From positions 1 through 64,000 of the forward strand of contig CANNZV010002491.1 in the NCBI GenBank assembly GCA_947561585.1: 64,000 bases of DNA, read 5' to 3'. Under the pieces are notes generated by a model. The model searched no databases. It was not told the DNA's origin and was given only the letters and a program-made list of their open reading frames with translations. Made by a program: the position numbers and the translations under genes. This document shows positions 1 through 11,936 of the stretch, one piece after another. The stretch's first letter is position 1, and every line of letters begins with the position of its first letter. The stretch is from Caprella mutica. Taxonomy: Eukaryota; Arthropoda; Malacostraca; Amphipoda; Caprellidae.

Positions 1-1168
1 GTAGGGCACTTTACACCTAAGTCTGGAGGCTCCACCAACATATGTTGAGAGATTCTTGAATATATTTCGGAGGAGAACCTTTCACTCGAGTCGTTGATAG
101 CCATCGGCTGTGATGGGACTAATGTCAATACCGGGACTAAATGTGGAATCATAAAGCTAATAGAGGATTCATTGAAGCGCCCACTTCATTTGTTTATTTG
201 CATGCTCCATGCAAATGAATTGCCACTTCGTCACCTCTTTTCATATCTTGATGGGAAAACTTCTGGACCACGCTGCTTCTTTAGGCCTCTAGGAAAGCAA
301 TTGCAAAACTATGAGACTAACGGTATTGTTCAATTCACTCCTATCAATGCTGCACTCGCCTATATTGATAAAAATATATAAGTACTGATCAAAAGTACTT
401 ATATGAAATGAATCAATCAGTGTCGAATGGAGTATTGTCTGAAGATCTAGCAAAGCGTGAACCTGGAAGTCTGAATCATGCAAGATGGCTCACAACAGCT
501 AACAGGATACTTCGACTCTATGTAAGTGTTGAAAATCCATCAGACAACCTCAAGACATTGACTAAATTTGTAATGACGGTTTATATTTCTATGTGGTTTA
601 ATAAAAAAACAAATCCATATGTTCAGAGTGGTGCAATGCATCTATTTCAAACAGCGAAGTTAATGAAACAGCAGAATACGAGTGTACAGAAGATTATATT
701 GCCTGTATTACATAGAAATGAATATTTTGCTCATCAAGAGAGCATTCCCCTTTGCATGATAACGGATGCAAGACCTCACATTCGAGAACTAACTTGAAGG
801 AGAATCAAAAATTGTCGTAAAACTGCAAAGGATTTGTCAATCAGAACACGGATTTTCAAAATACCAGAACTGGTAATGGATTGCAGCGACTATACAAATC
901 TTGTCAAATGGCAATCAATTACAGTGACTGAACCACCAATTACAATGAAACTATCTGATTCTGAAGTAGAAGAGTTCATTACTGATAAGAAGATATTGGA
1001 GTTAGAGAAATATCCTCTCCACACTCAAGCAGTAGAACGAGCTATCGAAACTGTTAGCGATGTCTCTTCTCTTGTTTGTAGTCATGAAGCAAGAAGGTGT
1101 CATTCATGCTCGTTTAGCTTCATGAGAACGAATTCCTACTTTCGAATCAAGAAGAGATTATCTCTTTA
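1..1168 (+). pseudogene. Decayed copy of an arthropod repeat-associated protein family (HTQAVER motif)
   Basis: Three open stretches on the + strand (about 94-381, 408-797 and 834-1168) read as one protein broken by a frameshift near 381-408, an in-frame stop at 795-797 and a second frameshift near 1085, after which the expected reading continues in another frame with a further stop. Recognisable pieces are an early IAIGCDGTNVNTG segment, LHANELPLRHLF, and a C-terminal segment LHTQAVERAIETVSDVSSLVC followed by H-E-A. I know this C-terminal segment from uncharacterised, multi-copy proteins in arthropod genomes; they look transposon-linked, but no function is established that I can name. The left end lies outside the window. 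The copy is not functional. It may sit in intron 2 of gene copy A, whose first exons would then lie off the left edge. Confidence 0.7.
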
Positions 1169-2766
1169 AAAAAATGTGATTGTATCTGAAGCTATTTACT
1201 TAACTAACTAATGGGATGTTATTATGTCAAAATTATTTAACTTAGAGTAAAAGGATTTATAATGTTTTGTATAATTTAGAATGAAAGGAATACTATGGTA
1301 TGTACTGAATTTACTTTTTCATATTAAGTTAGTAAATTTGTAATTTATTTAACTAACTAAAAGGATGCTATCTGGTTAATATTATTTAAATTTAAGTAAA
1401 AGGATTTATAATTTTTTGTCTAATTTTGAATAAAAGGATTGATTACCATATTACATACTGTTATTTTTTTTCATATTGAATATATTGAAAATATTATTTT
1501 TTTAACAAATATTCTATAAAAACGAAAAATATATGATTTAAAGCACATTGGCACCTCAAAATGTTTACGTATTGTATTGAAATTTCGAACATGCATCGGA
1601 AATGAGTGTATCGAAACATTGTAAACTAGTCAACGAGTATTTATGAAGTTGTTAGATATCAGAAATGGAAAAAACCTAAATTAAACATCATATTTCAATA
1701 TATGATAATTAAATGACTAGTTGGCACCTCGAAAAATATTCTGATTGTCCTAAAATTTCGCATGCAGTCATTTTTCACCATTTCGCCACTTTCCCTTATT
1801 AGTCATAGTCTATTTTTCAAAAATCTTGGTTTTACCCCCCACAACCCCCCCCCCCCCCAAACAAGCCACCCTAGGGCCCACATGGACCTCATCAACTTGT
1901 GTTGCTTGGGGACTTCACTAATCTAAACAAATGTTTAGACCCATTATACTACAATGGATATACTATTCAAAAACCAAATGGTATGTAAACTTTCATTATA
2001 TACTGTGATACTTGTATCTAATAATCCAGACCTATGTGTTTCAGCTGTACTTTAAATAACCTTGTAATTCTGTTAGAGCTAAACTTTATGTGCGGTGGTG
2101 GCTTCTGTCATTAATTATTTGAAATTAATAAATTGATTTTATATGAATAAAAAGAGAGCTGTTCCGTCATTTTCCTATTTTGTTACTCAATTATGATATT
2201 ATATTTGCTAATAATTAGCTCAATTGTGGCGAAAGAAGAAGATATCCTATGACTTTAAGTCTCAAAATTAGTTTTATATAACCAAATATCATTGAAATTA
2301 ACCTATTACAATATATAAAAACAAAAAATACAATTAGAGGTATAAAATTAAAAAGTGGAGAATAATCGATATTTTTCAATATTTTGGTTATATTTAACAC
2401 ATTTGTGGCAAATGAAGATGATATAGCAGAGCTTTATAATTTTTTTCTGGAGCCAATTGGACATTTATCTATCTAATTTTATCTATTACTAATCATATAT
2501 ATATAAAATGAAAGTTTGAAAAAATAAACATAAAATGGTGGTTTTTCACTATTTTTCGAATTTTCAAGTCTCTTGTGACTCATGTAAAAATTGGTTTAGA
2601 GATCTAAGATTTTCGTCACATTATTTCAACATAAAATGGCAACTTTTTATCACGATTACCAGAGCCAAATCAAAAAAGTTGAAAAAAACGCTCCTCCCTA
2701 ATATACAGGCTTCTGAAATAAAAATTACGAGATTTGTACAGTTACATATCTATACACTCAAATAAC
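1169..2766. other. Non-coding AT-rich spacer
   Basis: No convincing coding potential. It contains short imperfect duplicates of a segment rich in AAAGGATT and TTATTTAACTTA words (about 1190-1450) and a C-rich run near 1837-1860. Short open frames here lack any recognisable motif. Confidence 0.6.
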
Positions 2767-2858
2767 ATACCCTGGCAAAAAGGCTTCATTCCTAAGGATT
2801 ATTCCTTAATAACCCTTTTTATTAAAAGGTTTTCAATGAACTCTTTTTGTCTGGGTAT
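2767..2858. repeat. Small palindromic MITE-like element
   Basis: Ends are inverted: ATACCCTGGCAAAAAGG on the left and a matching CTTTTTGTCTGGGTAT on the right. Inside there is further imperfect self-complementarity around CCTTAATAACCC. About 92 bp, non-coding. Confidence 0.5.
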
Positions 2859-3300
2859 ATTCCAAAATATTTTACGTAAGTCTAGCTACAAGTAAAGCAA
2901 TTATCGCAGTAGAGAGCAGTGGAAATGCCATGCACTCTATAATGGTTACATAGTACACATATGAACTACATTAATCATGTGCAAAAAAGAGTATATACAT
3001 ATATGATAAGTGTTATAAGTAGAATTTACCATGCGATGAATTGACTGCGAGGAACTTTCCGGCGATGAATTGAGTGCGAGGAATTTTCCGGTGGTGAATT
3101 GAGGGTGCTGAACTTACCTGTAATCCATCGATTTCCAACACTTTCAATTTCTCGAAACATATAAATGCATCTAAATTAAAATTTATACACTTGAGTACCA
3201 CGGTCACTATTTGTGACAAAGCTTTTAGTATGTCTCGATTTTGTAATGTGAGTACTTTGGACACTGGCAAGTACCTATAATTTATACTCTTCATTCTCAG

Positions 3301-5570
3301 AAACATACTGCAAACCTCCAAGAACATATATTGGTAAATCATGTATCGACATTTCTGAAACCCAAACAGCAGATCACAAATGTCCCGAAGGATTGGTTCT
3401 CTACTACCCTGAAGAAGCAAATGAACTCTCACTGATGAGAAACTACCTGAAAACACTAGGTAAGTTATTGCTCTTTGGTAATTTTGAATATAAATGACAT
3501 ATGTCACATGTGATGTAGTATGAACATTCAATTCAAAGTTTTCGTTTTAACTATGAATTATTTTAAGCACTGCGGTAACTTTAAGTAAAAAGCAAAAATT
3601 AATAATGTAAAAGATTTTTTCATGTTAATTTTTTTACAGATTCAATTGTAAGATTTATTTTTGGCTACACTCATGTGTTTGTTGGTATGCAAGTATGCTT
3701 TGAATTGTTGCAAATGCACACAATATCTATATACAGATTTGAGATTTATCACAAATGTTGCTAATGGGAACACTATTTTTGTTATCCAAATTCGATATGT
3801 AATTATACATAAAAATTATTGATTCTGAGTCAAAGGACTATGAAATACAAATTCAAAATTATTGTCTGTTAACAAGAATTTCTGTTAACAGATGCTTATT
3901 ATTTTTCACATGATGATGGAAACCTTAGTAAAATAGAAATAGCATGACACTAACATGATAAACCTTAGTAAAATAGAAATAGCATGACACTAACATGATA
4001 AACCTTAGTAAAATAGAAATAGCATGACACTAACATGATAAACCTTAGTAAAATAGAAATAGCATGACACTAACATGATAAACCTTAGTAAAATAGAAAT
4101 AGCATGACACTAACATGATAAACCTTAGTAAAATAGAAATAGCATGACACTAACATGATAAATCTCTAACATTGTCATGCAATATTAATTTATTTTCATT
4201 AAGCTTCATAGTTATTTTTCTATATAATTTTGATCTTTTGCATTTATTTGCATCACTTAAATTCAAATTAAATAATTTTTATTAAATAAAATGATAACAA
4301 AAAAATCTCTATGAATTTTTTTTTTTCAAAAAAATTTAAAAAAAAAAAAAAACAATAAATTTATCTAAGAAGTATTTTTTTTCAAAGTAATTTTTTCAAA
4401 AAAATGATTTCTTGAAATAAAGTGATTTTTTAAGATAAAGTGATTTTTGAAAAAAAGTGATTTTTTGAGATAAAGTGATTTTTGAAATAAAGTGATTTTT
4501 TGAGATAAAGTGATTTTTGAAATAAAGTGTTTTTTTTTAAATAAAGTGATTTTTTGAGATAAAGTGATTTTTTAAATAAAGTGTTTTTTTTTAAATAAAG
4601 TGAGTTTTTGAAATGAATTGATTTTTCTGAAAAAAAGTTATTTTTTCTCAAATATATATTTTTTATAAAATAAATATTTTCAAAAAATTAAAATTTATAT
4701 AAAATAAAAAAATCCATATAAGAAAAATAATGATAACGAATTATAAAAAAAAAATCTGACATTTTCTTTACAACCATATATGAATTTTCTATAGATATCA
4801 AAAAGAAAATTCAATTATTTTAGATTTTAATACCATTAGCGTACATAGTCTAACATACATATATAACAAATTCTCACTATTTGTTAGGCGTAAAACTTAA
4901 ACTGGTAAATTGAAAAGCTGTTATTATAGCCATTTAAAATTTCCACAATGATGTGAATATTCATTTTTATTTAATTTATTTTGACTAGTGTATTTGCCCG
5001 TTAAAAATAACGGGTCTTCAATAGTAATTTATTACCCGTTCTTAATTTTTTTTTATTTGTGAGTTCAAGTAAAATTCATTTTCCTGCATAAACTGATACT
5101 TTTTCCCTAGAAAAAACAACATTTAAAAATTGAATAAAAACAGGGGAATTTAAATCATAGTTACATTTTTCATGCTTGATACCCGTAGTGTAAAAACAGA
5201 CACCAAATAAATAAATGAATAAACACACGAGGGAAATTATCAGTATAGATTTTTTTAAATAATTTATAACATGAAATTGTTCATAATATAATGCATGATT
5301 ATGTACTGTTCATTTTATGGATTCAATCACTTACCTTATGGAGTTTCAGACACTCCGGGAGAATTATATTTCATTGGTTTGGAGGTGGACAGATGGACTT
5401 GGACATGGTCGAATGGAAACCTACTCACAGATGCTGAAGCAGAATTCTGGGTAACAAAAAATCCAGATTTAGCATACCCTTGTGCTGCCTTCTACCATGA
5501 ACATGACTATCTTATGTCTAACAACATTTGCAATAAAAAAGCCTACACCATCTGCAAGATTCCAACTTAA
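3301..5570 (+). CDS. PAN-CTLD gene copy A, partial (exons 3 and 4 only)
   Basis: Two exons of the lectin-like family are readable: exon 3 at 3301-3459 (acceptor TTCTCAG, donor G|GTAAGT) and exon 4 at 5350-5570 (acceptor GTTTCAG, stop TAA). Both keep the family phase. Exon 3 gives the first half of the CTLD (KCPEGLVLYYPEEANEL) and is one residue longer than in the other copies. Exon 4 gives YFIGL, WSNGN, AEAEFW, a CAAF cysteine and the closing TICKIPT. The usual MNDH motif is MSNN here, so the site corresponding to CTLD WND is altered. Exons 1 and 2 are not found between 1 and 3300; they lie off the left edge or are lost. Without them this is either the 3' half of an expressed gene or a truncated copy. 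Confidence 0.75.
3921..4160. repeat. Perfect 40-bp tandem repeat, 6 copies
   Basis: The unit starting AACCTTAGTAAAATAGAAAT is repeated exactly six times with no differences that I can see, which implies very recent expansion or active homogenisation. It lies inside intron 3 of copy A. Confidence 0.95.
4311..4690. repeat. Low-complexity AT repeat (AAAGTGATTTTT words)
   Basis: Irregular repeats of a word such as AAATAAAGTGATTTTTTGAG, with poly-A and poly-T runs on both sides. Open frames across it (Lys/Ser/Leu-rich on the minus strand) are artefacts of the repeat. Confidence 0.85.
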
Positions 5571-5658
5571 ACTCATTTCTATTCGGGAAACTTATTATCG
5601 TTTGATTTTTTATTGTTGCAAATGGCAGTAAATAATTATCGTATGTCCTCGTAAAAGG

Positions 5659-5918
5659 CCGTACACACGTAAAGGTCTTTCAGTCTTTCCACCAGACTTT
5701 TTGCTTAGCTCCTCCTACTTTTTCCACGAGAATATATTAGAAAAAACGATATGATAATTATTTATTTTAGTTGGTATCCAAGATACCTGCAGGTATCATG
5801 GATACCAACTAAAATAAATAATAATTATATCGTTTTTTATTATATTCTCGTGGAAAAAGTAGGAGGAGCTTAGCAAAAAGTCTGGTGTAAAGACTTAAAA
5901 AACCCTACGTGTGTACGG
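5659..5918. mobile_element. 260-bp palindromic MITE in the 3' flank of copy A
   Basis: Almost the whole element folds back on itself: ends CCGTACACACG and CGTGTGTACGG, inner arms AGGAGGAGCTTAGCAAAAAG and its complement, centre GATACCTGCAGGTATC. The orthologous flanks of copies 1 and 2 read straight through this point (TCTCCTCAAAAAGTTTCTT and TCTCGTAAAGTTTCTT), so they are empty sites. A related, partly deleted copy lies at 41378-41583. It brings an AATAAA (5813-5818) downstream of copy A. Confidence 0.8.
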
Positions 5919-5971
5919 TCCTTTAGATATCTTAAATTGAAACACTACCGATGAGATTCAAAGTAGACTGA

Positions 5972-6086
5972 TACCCAGGTAGCAAGGATTTAATCCTGGG
6001 ATATTAAGGGAATACCCCTAGGAATATATATTTCTTCCCAGGGTTACTCCCTTAATATCCCAGGAATAATGCTTGCTACCTGGGTA
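5972..6086. mobile_element. Palindromic MITE-like element
   Basis: Inverted arms TACCCAGGTAGCAAG and CTTGCTACCTGGGTA flank a second inverted pair around GGGATATTAAGGGA and TCCCTTAATATCCC. About 115 bp, non-coding. An outer pair GAAACACTACC / GGTAGTGTTTC suggests the left arm is interrupted by a short insertion at about 5950-5971. Confidence 0.6.
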
Positions 6087-6611
6087 GTGTTTCGAATGTT
6101 CTTCTTGGAAATATTAATTTAAAAACAAAATGTAAAATAAGAGTGGAAATGAAACTTCATTATCTTCAAACTTTTGATTTATGCAAAAATCATCCCAATT
6201 TTGAAGATACATTTTTTTAAATTTAAAGTAGCCTATTTTAAGTTGAAATTTGGTTCTTGGAGGATTATTTTCAAAATATGAAGATCATATTACCACTCTT
6301 ATTTCACTTTTTTTATATTTTAGATGAATTACTATTTCAGCGATTATCGAAACAGTGTTGTTCCAATATACAGGCAGGCCTCGCTTTAAGTACATCTCAC
6401 TTTAACAAAAGTGGTACTTATTTTGAGTCTTTTAAGTTTTAATTCAATTATATAAGATTGCAATAAATAATAAAATAATGATTTATTTGGATGCAAGAAT
6501 TGGCTTTAAATTTTATGTTATTATCTTAATTAATATGTACAATGTAAATTAGTCGTAGATTTGCAAGAGAATTTTTGAAACTTAATTGTATCTATTCTTA
6601 TTTAATCAACA
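6087..6611. other. Non-coding spacer
   Basis: AT-rich sequence between the palindromic element and the mariner-like element. I see no coding signal, only short chance open frames. Confidence 0.5.
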
Positions 6612-6613
6612 TA

Positions 6614-7985
6614 CAGTGTTTTTCAATATTATTGATACTTTTCAATAGCCATATAAAAACAATTAAATATCGTAATGCAGTATACAAAATACGCAAACTT
6701 GGATTTTCGACATGGAACCAAAAATGTTGTGAAAACTTGACTTAGAAGAAATAACAGAAGGCTAAAAGAAATGGTGAAATTCTCCGATGAACAGAAAAAG
6801 CTTATAAAAAGAGCATTCGGGACAACATCTTCGCCAGCAATGATCAGACGTCTGTTTCTACAAGAGTACAAGATATCTGGAAGAGCAAGAGAACAGTTCA
6901 AATTGTTTTATTTTACAAGAATTAATTGGGATTTCGACAAGAATGGAACATTTTTTCGAAAGAAGAAAACAGGAGGTCCCACAAAGAGAACGCCAGAAAA
7001 AGTTGAAAAAGTCAGAACATTTTGGGATGTAAAATCAAGAAGCTCAGTCAGGAAATCAGCGCCTGTATTCGACATTTTTTCAACTATTTATTGGAGAATC
7101 CTTAAGAAAGACCTTCACATTCGGTTCTATCTTGATATGGCTGTTCATCCAATAACGGAAGCCCATAAGGAACAGCGACTCAAATTCTGCCGGTGGCTCT
7201 CTGGAGCAGCCAGATCCCGAAACATTTGTGTTGAAAGTTATCTGGACCAATGCAAATTATTTTTGCTTGAATCAAGGCGACCACAGGAAGAATTTTGATA
7301 CTTGGTCTCTTATTATTCCCAAGAGATTGTCGAATCTAACAATAGAAATGATGAGAAGGTTTTGCTTTTTGTAGCTATTTTAACGGTAAAGTGCCAGTCG
7401 TTCATGCCCTCATGGATGAAAATGGAAGACGCAAGATAGTGAATGGAGACTGCTACCACAAGTTACTGCAAGAAAATATTTGTTCCACCTTTCGTTCATG
7501 TTCTACAAGACAAGGTTTATGATGGATGCAGGACGGTGCTCCTGTCCATTGCACCACTGCCGCCAAAGAATTCCTGTTGAACAAGTTTGGAGGCAGAGTC
7601 ATCAGCCGTGGCGCACAGATTACGTGTCCAGCGCATTCTCCAGATTTGAATCCTTTGGATTTTTATTATTGGGCCTTAGCTCAAAAAGAAGTGTATTCTG
7701 CAAAATCAACTACAGTGGACGAACTTATCAATGTTGTGAAGAGATTTTCGGAAGAACATCGCGAGAATGTCCTTCAGAGTGTATCACTTAATTAATGTTT
7801 TGTAGCGGGCGAATCCCTGTGTGCAGCAAAATGGAAGCCACTTCCAGCACCTTCTATAATATGTATTTCTTGTTATTAATCATTAAAAATCCACTCTTCT
7901 TGAACATTTTCATGTATTTTTTTTTTCGACAGTATAACTATGAATAAAAGCCACTGAAAAATATCAAAAATGTTGAAACACACTG
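6614..7985 (+). mobile_element. Mariner-like element with TA duplications (decayed)
   Basis: The element begins CAGTGTTTTTCAATATTATT and ends with the imperfect complement, closing ACACTG. It is flanked by TA at 6612-6613 and 7986-7987, the target duplication of the Tc1/mariner superfamily. Total length is 1372 bp, usual for the group. It carries one broken transposase gene on the + strand. Terminal inverted repeats are about 40 bp and imperfect. Confidence 0.8.
6771..7795 (+). pseudogene. Broken mariner-like transposase, DD41D spacing
   Basis: The N-terminal part (6771-7298) reads from an ATG as a helix-turn-helix-like region beginning MVKFSDEQKKLIKRAF. The C-terminal part (7526-7795) is in another frame and holds the catalytic core: MQDGAPVHC, then SPDLNPLDFYYW. 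By hand count 41 residues separate the aspartate of MQD from the aspartate of PLDF, which is DD41D spacing. The middle (about 7299-7525) is frameshifted and contains stops but still shows FNGKVPVVHALMDENG-like residues. The protein joins metal-dependent DNA cutting and strand transfer in this superfamily; this copy cannot make it. Confidence 0.75.
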
Positions 7986-8050
7986 TATACATATAAATAT
8001 AATTATATCAATAATACAAGTGTGTGCAATTTGCATTAATGCCGGTTCTA

Positions 8051-8980
8051 GGTCAATTTGCCGAAAACACATTCGCCTAATGACACATTCAACGAGAACA
8101 CATTCGCCGCATGACACATTCACCGCACGACACATTCGCCGAAAATATGACACTTTTTTAGCAGACTAAGGTTTACTACAAAAATTTAAGTTTAATGAGT
8201 ATTTAAAATTGATCATTTGTTTATTAACTATAAATTAAACGGCAATTAATTTTCTGGTTTTAGTAGTATTTATTAAATAATAAATATTTAGTAGTATTTA
8301 TTAAATAATAAATATTTAAGCCATTTATTCTAACATAAACTTTTCTATTTTTCTAAAGGAATTGCTGAACAAGAATTATTTTGACTTCCTTTTGTACTCA
8401 AATACATTCCTCCATATTGTCAATATTTTATGAAAGGAATAGTTATATAAATATTCTTAAAACCTAGAAATAAATCTGTTCTAACTGTACCTTCAATAGT
8501 TGTTGAAATATAGGAATTTAAAGTTGGGTAGACTTTTTTGTGGGTCCCCCTGTATAGTGAAGGCTTCACGAGCGACTCACTGTAGCAGAATGATTCTACA
8601 ATATAGCCTATATAGAAAGATTAAAATAAAGTGAGACCAACTCAAAAGAATATTTTTTGTAACTGACAATTGTACACAGATGATTGGATTAACATATAGT
8701 TAATGAACTGACACAAATAATGCAGCAATAACATTCATTATATGAGTTAATTAAGTTAAAAGTAAATTCCATAAAGTTTAACCAATAATGATTGTAGAAT
8801 ATTGTAAGATATTCTATAAGTGTATAAAATTTATGCACTTATATGTAAGTTCATATATCTGTAATTTCATCTGGACATATGAGATAAATTTGTTTACTTT
8901 TTTAAATAATCATATTTTTTCGGCGAATGTGTCGTTCGGCGAATGTGTCGTGCGGCGAATGTGTTTTCGGTGAATAGACC
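8051..8980. mobile_element. Fold-back-like element with tandem-word ends (CGGCGAATGTGTCG)
   Basis: The left end (8051-8155) is a short array of the 14-15 bp word CACATTCGCCG with variants, read in one orientation. The right end (8925-8980) is the same word array inverted (CGGCGAATGTGTCGT), closing GAATAGACC against GGTCAATTTG on the left. The interior is about 770 bp of AT-rich DNA without a gene. Inverted ends built of short tandem repeats are the hallmark of fold-back elements; the assignment is inference. Confidence 0.65.
8255..8318. repeat. Two-copy 31-bp direct repeat
   Basis: A unit beginning TTTAGTAGTATTTATTAAAT occurs twice side by side, inside the fold-back-like element. Confidence 0.7.
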
Positions 8981-11376
8981 GATCACAATTATTGCCTAGT
9001 TTAAGCACATATGTTTATATTTGCTATTAAATATATCTTCTATAATATCATTTAAATAACATTTATGATTCAACCTAATTTAACGTATTCTTCAGCCCTA
9101 TTGCTGATTATATATATATCGCTGACGTCAAAAGGAAATTAAATACAAGGGACTGGAAGAAGCAGACAGAAAGGAAGGTGGCTCCATGAACGAAGTCACC
9201 TAACATCATTAGTGACAATGCACATGGATGCAGAAAAGTTACTCCGTGAATACAGTTACTCACCAAAGAATGTGACATGTCTGCACTCACGGATGGAAGA
9301 GGAAAATGAAGAGGTGATAGTAAATGAAGTCTACGAGCCTACCTAATACAAAATCTTAGACTGCAAGTAGCGTTGAAAATGATAAACATGGTAAAATTGA
9401 AAAAGGACAGTACATAAAACAAATTACAACAGTTCGGGGCGCAAAGGACACCGCTCCCTTCTCTTTCATTCACCACAGAGAGCTTCAGGATAGAGCCCCT
9501 GTTCTAAGAAAAATAAACAACTCTAACTGATGCACCCAGGTGTTTTGAGTTCACTCGAAGGTTTTGCCTCCAAAGCGAGACACTTTAGTGCATCAAATTA
9601 TAGTTTGGATACACTTAGAAGATAAAATAAAATTTAATGATCTTCAAAATGCAATTGAAGATATTTCAAGAATATCTTTTGTAACTATACTACCACATGC
9701 TGAGAGGAAAAATCCAGCACCTCCTTTAATTACATAGAGTTAATATTATAGAGTCAAAGACGTTATATTATACACAGCAGTTACGTGACCCCAAAATTGG
9801 ATGCACCTAAAGTGTCCTCCTATAAGATGAGTTAAAATGTTAGCCACTGGCTCACCACTTGGATTGAACAGAAAAAATCTATCAAAAGCCAAAATATAAT
9901 TTTTCTTATAATTAGTGTCAATAGAATTGTAGCCCGTAGTCAGGATACTGCAATGAATGATTTGTTTTACCTTTTAATATCTATTTCTTAATAAAAGTGT
10001 GACATGCGGACAGACGGAAGCGGCACTTATTATAGTATAGATATATTGGTTAGGTTTTAGCGGTCCGAGAAGCAGGTCTGGGTGACTTTATGCTGGAAAA
10101 TCATAAATCACGCGGCGAGTTGTCCTAGAGGCTAGTTATTAGCGGGGCGAAATGTCTGCAACGAATTTTCCGAGGGCAAGTTGTCGTATAGAACCGTTTT
10201 AAAGCACTAACTTCTATGGACAAAAACAATAGAAAAGAAAATTAATCAGCTGACCACAATCATTATGTGCACAAGACTCACCTGTTAACCCTAAAATACT
10301 GGCTGTGGAGTTTGAGCTCGACAAGACTTTACAAGATCGATAAAATATTTGTTCATGCAGTGAATGAACTAAGATTTTATGACATCTCTCATTAACAGTA
10401 TTAGGATTGGTCATATTCTAAACATTATGCCATGCACGACAGCAAATAGTTTTCTGAATTTACTAAGTATTTGTGATGTATCACTTTATCACAGTACTCT
10501 CGAAAGGCACGAAAACACACAAACAAACCCTAAGTTGCTACAGGTCGCTACGCACCAAACAACTGTTGCCAAACAAATGCTCTTATTTAGCAGTGAGGAT
10601 GTGACTGTTGCTTCTGTTATTCCCATTTATAATGAATATAATTGAAATAACAGTTTCTATGATTGTTTTTCAGAGGCAGAAACTCTCCTGCCTGTGCAAA
10701 CGATGACTTGCATGTGATGACGCTCAGGTGCATAGTGTGTAACCCCAATTTCATCCCCATTGGCAGAAAAACGTTCTCTGTTCAAACAGAATGCATTCAA
10801 TATAATAACTATGTTCCTATCAATCATTTTTATGGTAAAAGCTATGAACTGACAAAAAAACGTACAGTTCAATAACACAATATAAATTGTGTTAGCAAAT
10901 CCTTGACACTCAGTCAATTAATGACTGAGTGATCATTTTCAAATCGCTGACTGTGATCACAACTAACATATGAAAAATAGACATTATTTTAAAACAGGAG
11001 AATGTCAGTGCCTAACTGCCCATTGTTGTATCTGGATGTTCAGTTATAGAGGACTTGCTTTTTCCTGACACTACTTCAATTAGATTTTTCTTTTCTCAAT
11101 CAACCTCCTATTCACGATAGGGTAATGAGGACGAACGTCCAACATTAAAGGTGATCTGTATTATAAATTCCTAGCACTGACATATCTTACAGATGATAAC
11201 ACAATATGTTAGAGTCTTCATTAATATTATACCGTAGAGTATACAGATGGTATCGAGAGTGAAATGAGTAACCACACCAGAAGTTGAGTGGTACTGTACT
11301 TATAATATATACTGACCATGGAGACTGAACTACTAACTGACTGTCCACTATATGACTTATATTTCCTGGCCTTATA
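8981..11376. other. Spacer with no recognised gene
   Basis: Mostly non-coding. Part of it (about 9505-9610, around AGTGCATCAAATTATAGTTTG) matches a fragment of the MITE at 33618-33895. A + strand open frame at about 10675-10875 contains a Cys-x2-Cys pair (LRCIVCNPNF) after a pyrimidine-rich stretch ending TTTTTCAG, so a lone exon is possible, but I do not recognise it. At 10070-10190 there are scattered words GGCGAGTTGTCC, GGCGAAATGTC and CGAATTTTCCG that resemble the tandem-word ends seen elsewhere. Confidence 0.4.
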
Positions 11377-11551
11377 CAGTGTGTCCACAAAAAATGTATC
11401 CACTGCCTTGAATCTGCATTATTCATCATTTCACGACAATATGCATAATAAGTTGGTACCATATAGATACGTAGATTGATATTAATGAATTATAAATAGT
11501 ACTTATAAGATATATTGGATGGCAGTGGATACATTTTTTGCCGACACACTG
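11377..11551. mobile_element. 175-bp MITE (CAGTGTGTCC ends, TA duplication)
   Basis: Inverted ends CAGTGTGTCC...AAAAAATGTATCCACTGCC and its near-complement at the right (GGCAGTGGATACATTTTTT...ACACACTG), flanked by TA on both sides. No coding capacity. It fits a Tc1/mariner-type MITE. Confidence 0.8.
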
Positions 11552-11936
11552 TATACTTCTAAGTATATAAACTGGAATTCGCAAATGAGCTAAGACTCCG
11601 TCCATAGCTTTGAATAGTCCAACCACACCACTAAAATCTGTTAGGGCCAGTAGTACACCACTGTAATTTGAAAAGCATCAAGATCAATATAATCTGAACA
11701 TTTCACATAAAAAAAGATTCATTTATTATCATTAACATCTCTAAGTTCTTACCAAATAGTTTAAAGTCTTTACCTAACTATTATCATAAATCGTTCAATA
11801 AAATACACCCAGACCAATTGCTTCACGCTTATTTCAGAGTTGTGATTTTCTAATATATTTTAAGCTGATTCCAAATGTTACATCCAACAGTGGGAACTGT
11901 TCCTAGCGCTTTGGGTTTTGTAAACAAGAGTATATA
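11552..11936. other. Non-coding spacer
   Basis: AT-rich spacer between two MITEs, no coding signal seen. Confidence 0.5.

Larger units (their letters stand above)
3460..5349 (+). other. Intron 3 of copy A
   Basis: Non-coding, much longer than the corresponding introns of copies 1-3 (about 0.34-0.4 kb). The extra length comes from a perfect 40-bp tandem repeat (3921-4160) and a low-complexity AT block (about 4310-4690). Confidence 0.6.

Noticed and set aside
3013..3531. 172-codon open frame on the minus strand
   Set aside because: It overlaps exon 3 of copy A in antisense. The + strand exon matches three paralogues; the minus frame is a shadow.
4430..4651. Lys/Ser/Leu/Phe-rich frame on the minus strand
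   Set aside because: Product of the AAAGTGATTTTT low-complexity repeat.
8524..8550. Possible MITE (TTTTTTGTGGGTCCCCCTGTA)
   Set aside because: It is a single end like that of 57777-57982; no partner end was found nearby, so it is not called as an element.
10214..10917. Three overlapping small frames
   Set aside because: No supported start, no family motif apart from one Cys-x2-Cys pair; kept only as a remark in the spacer entry.
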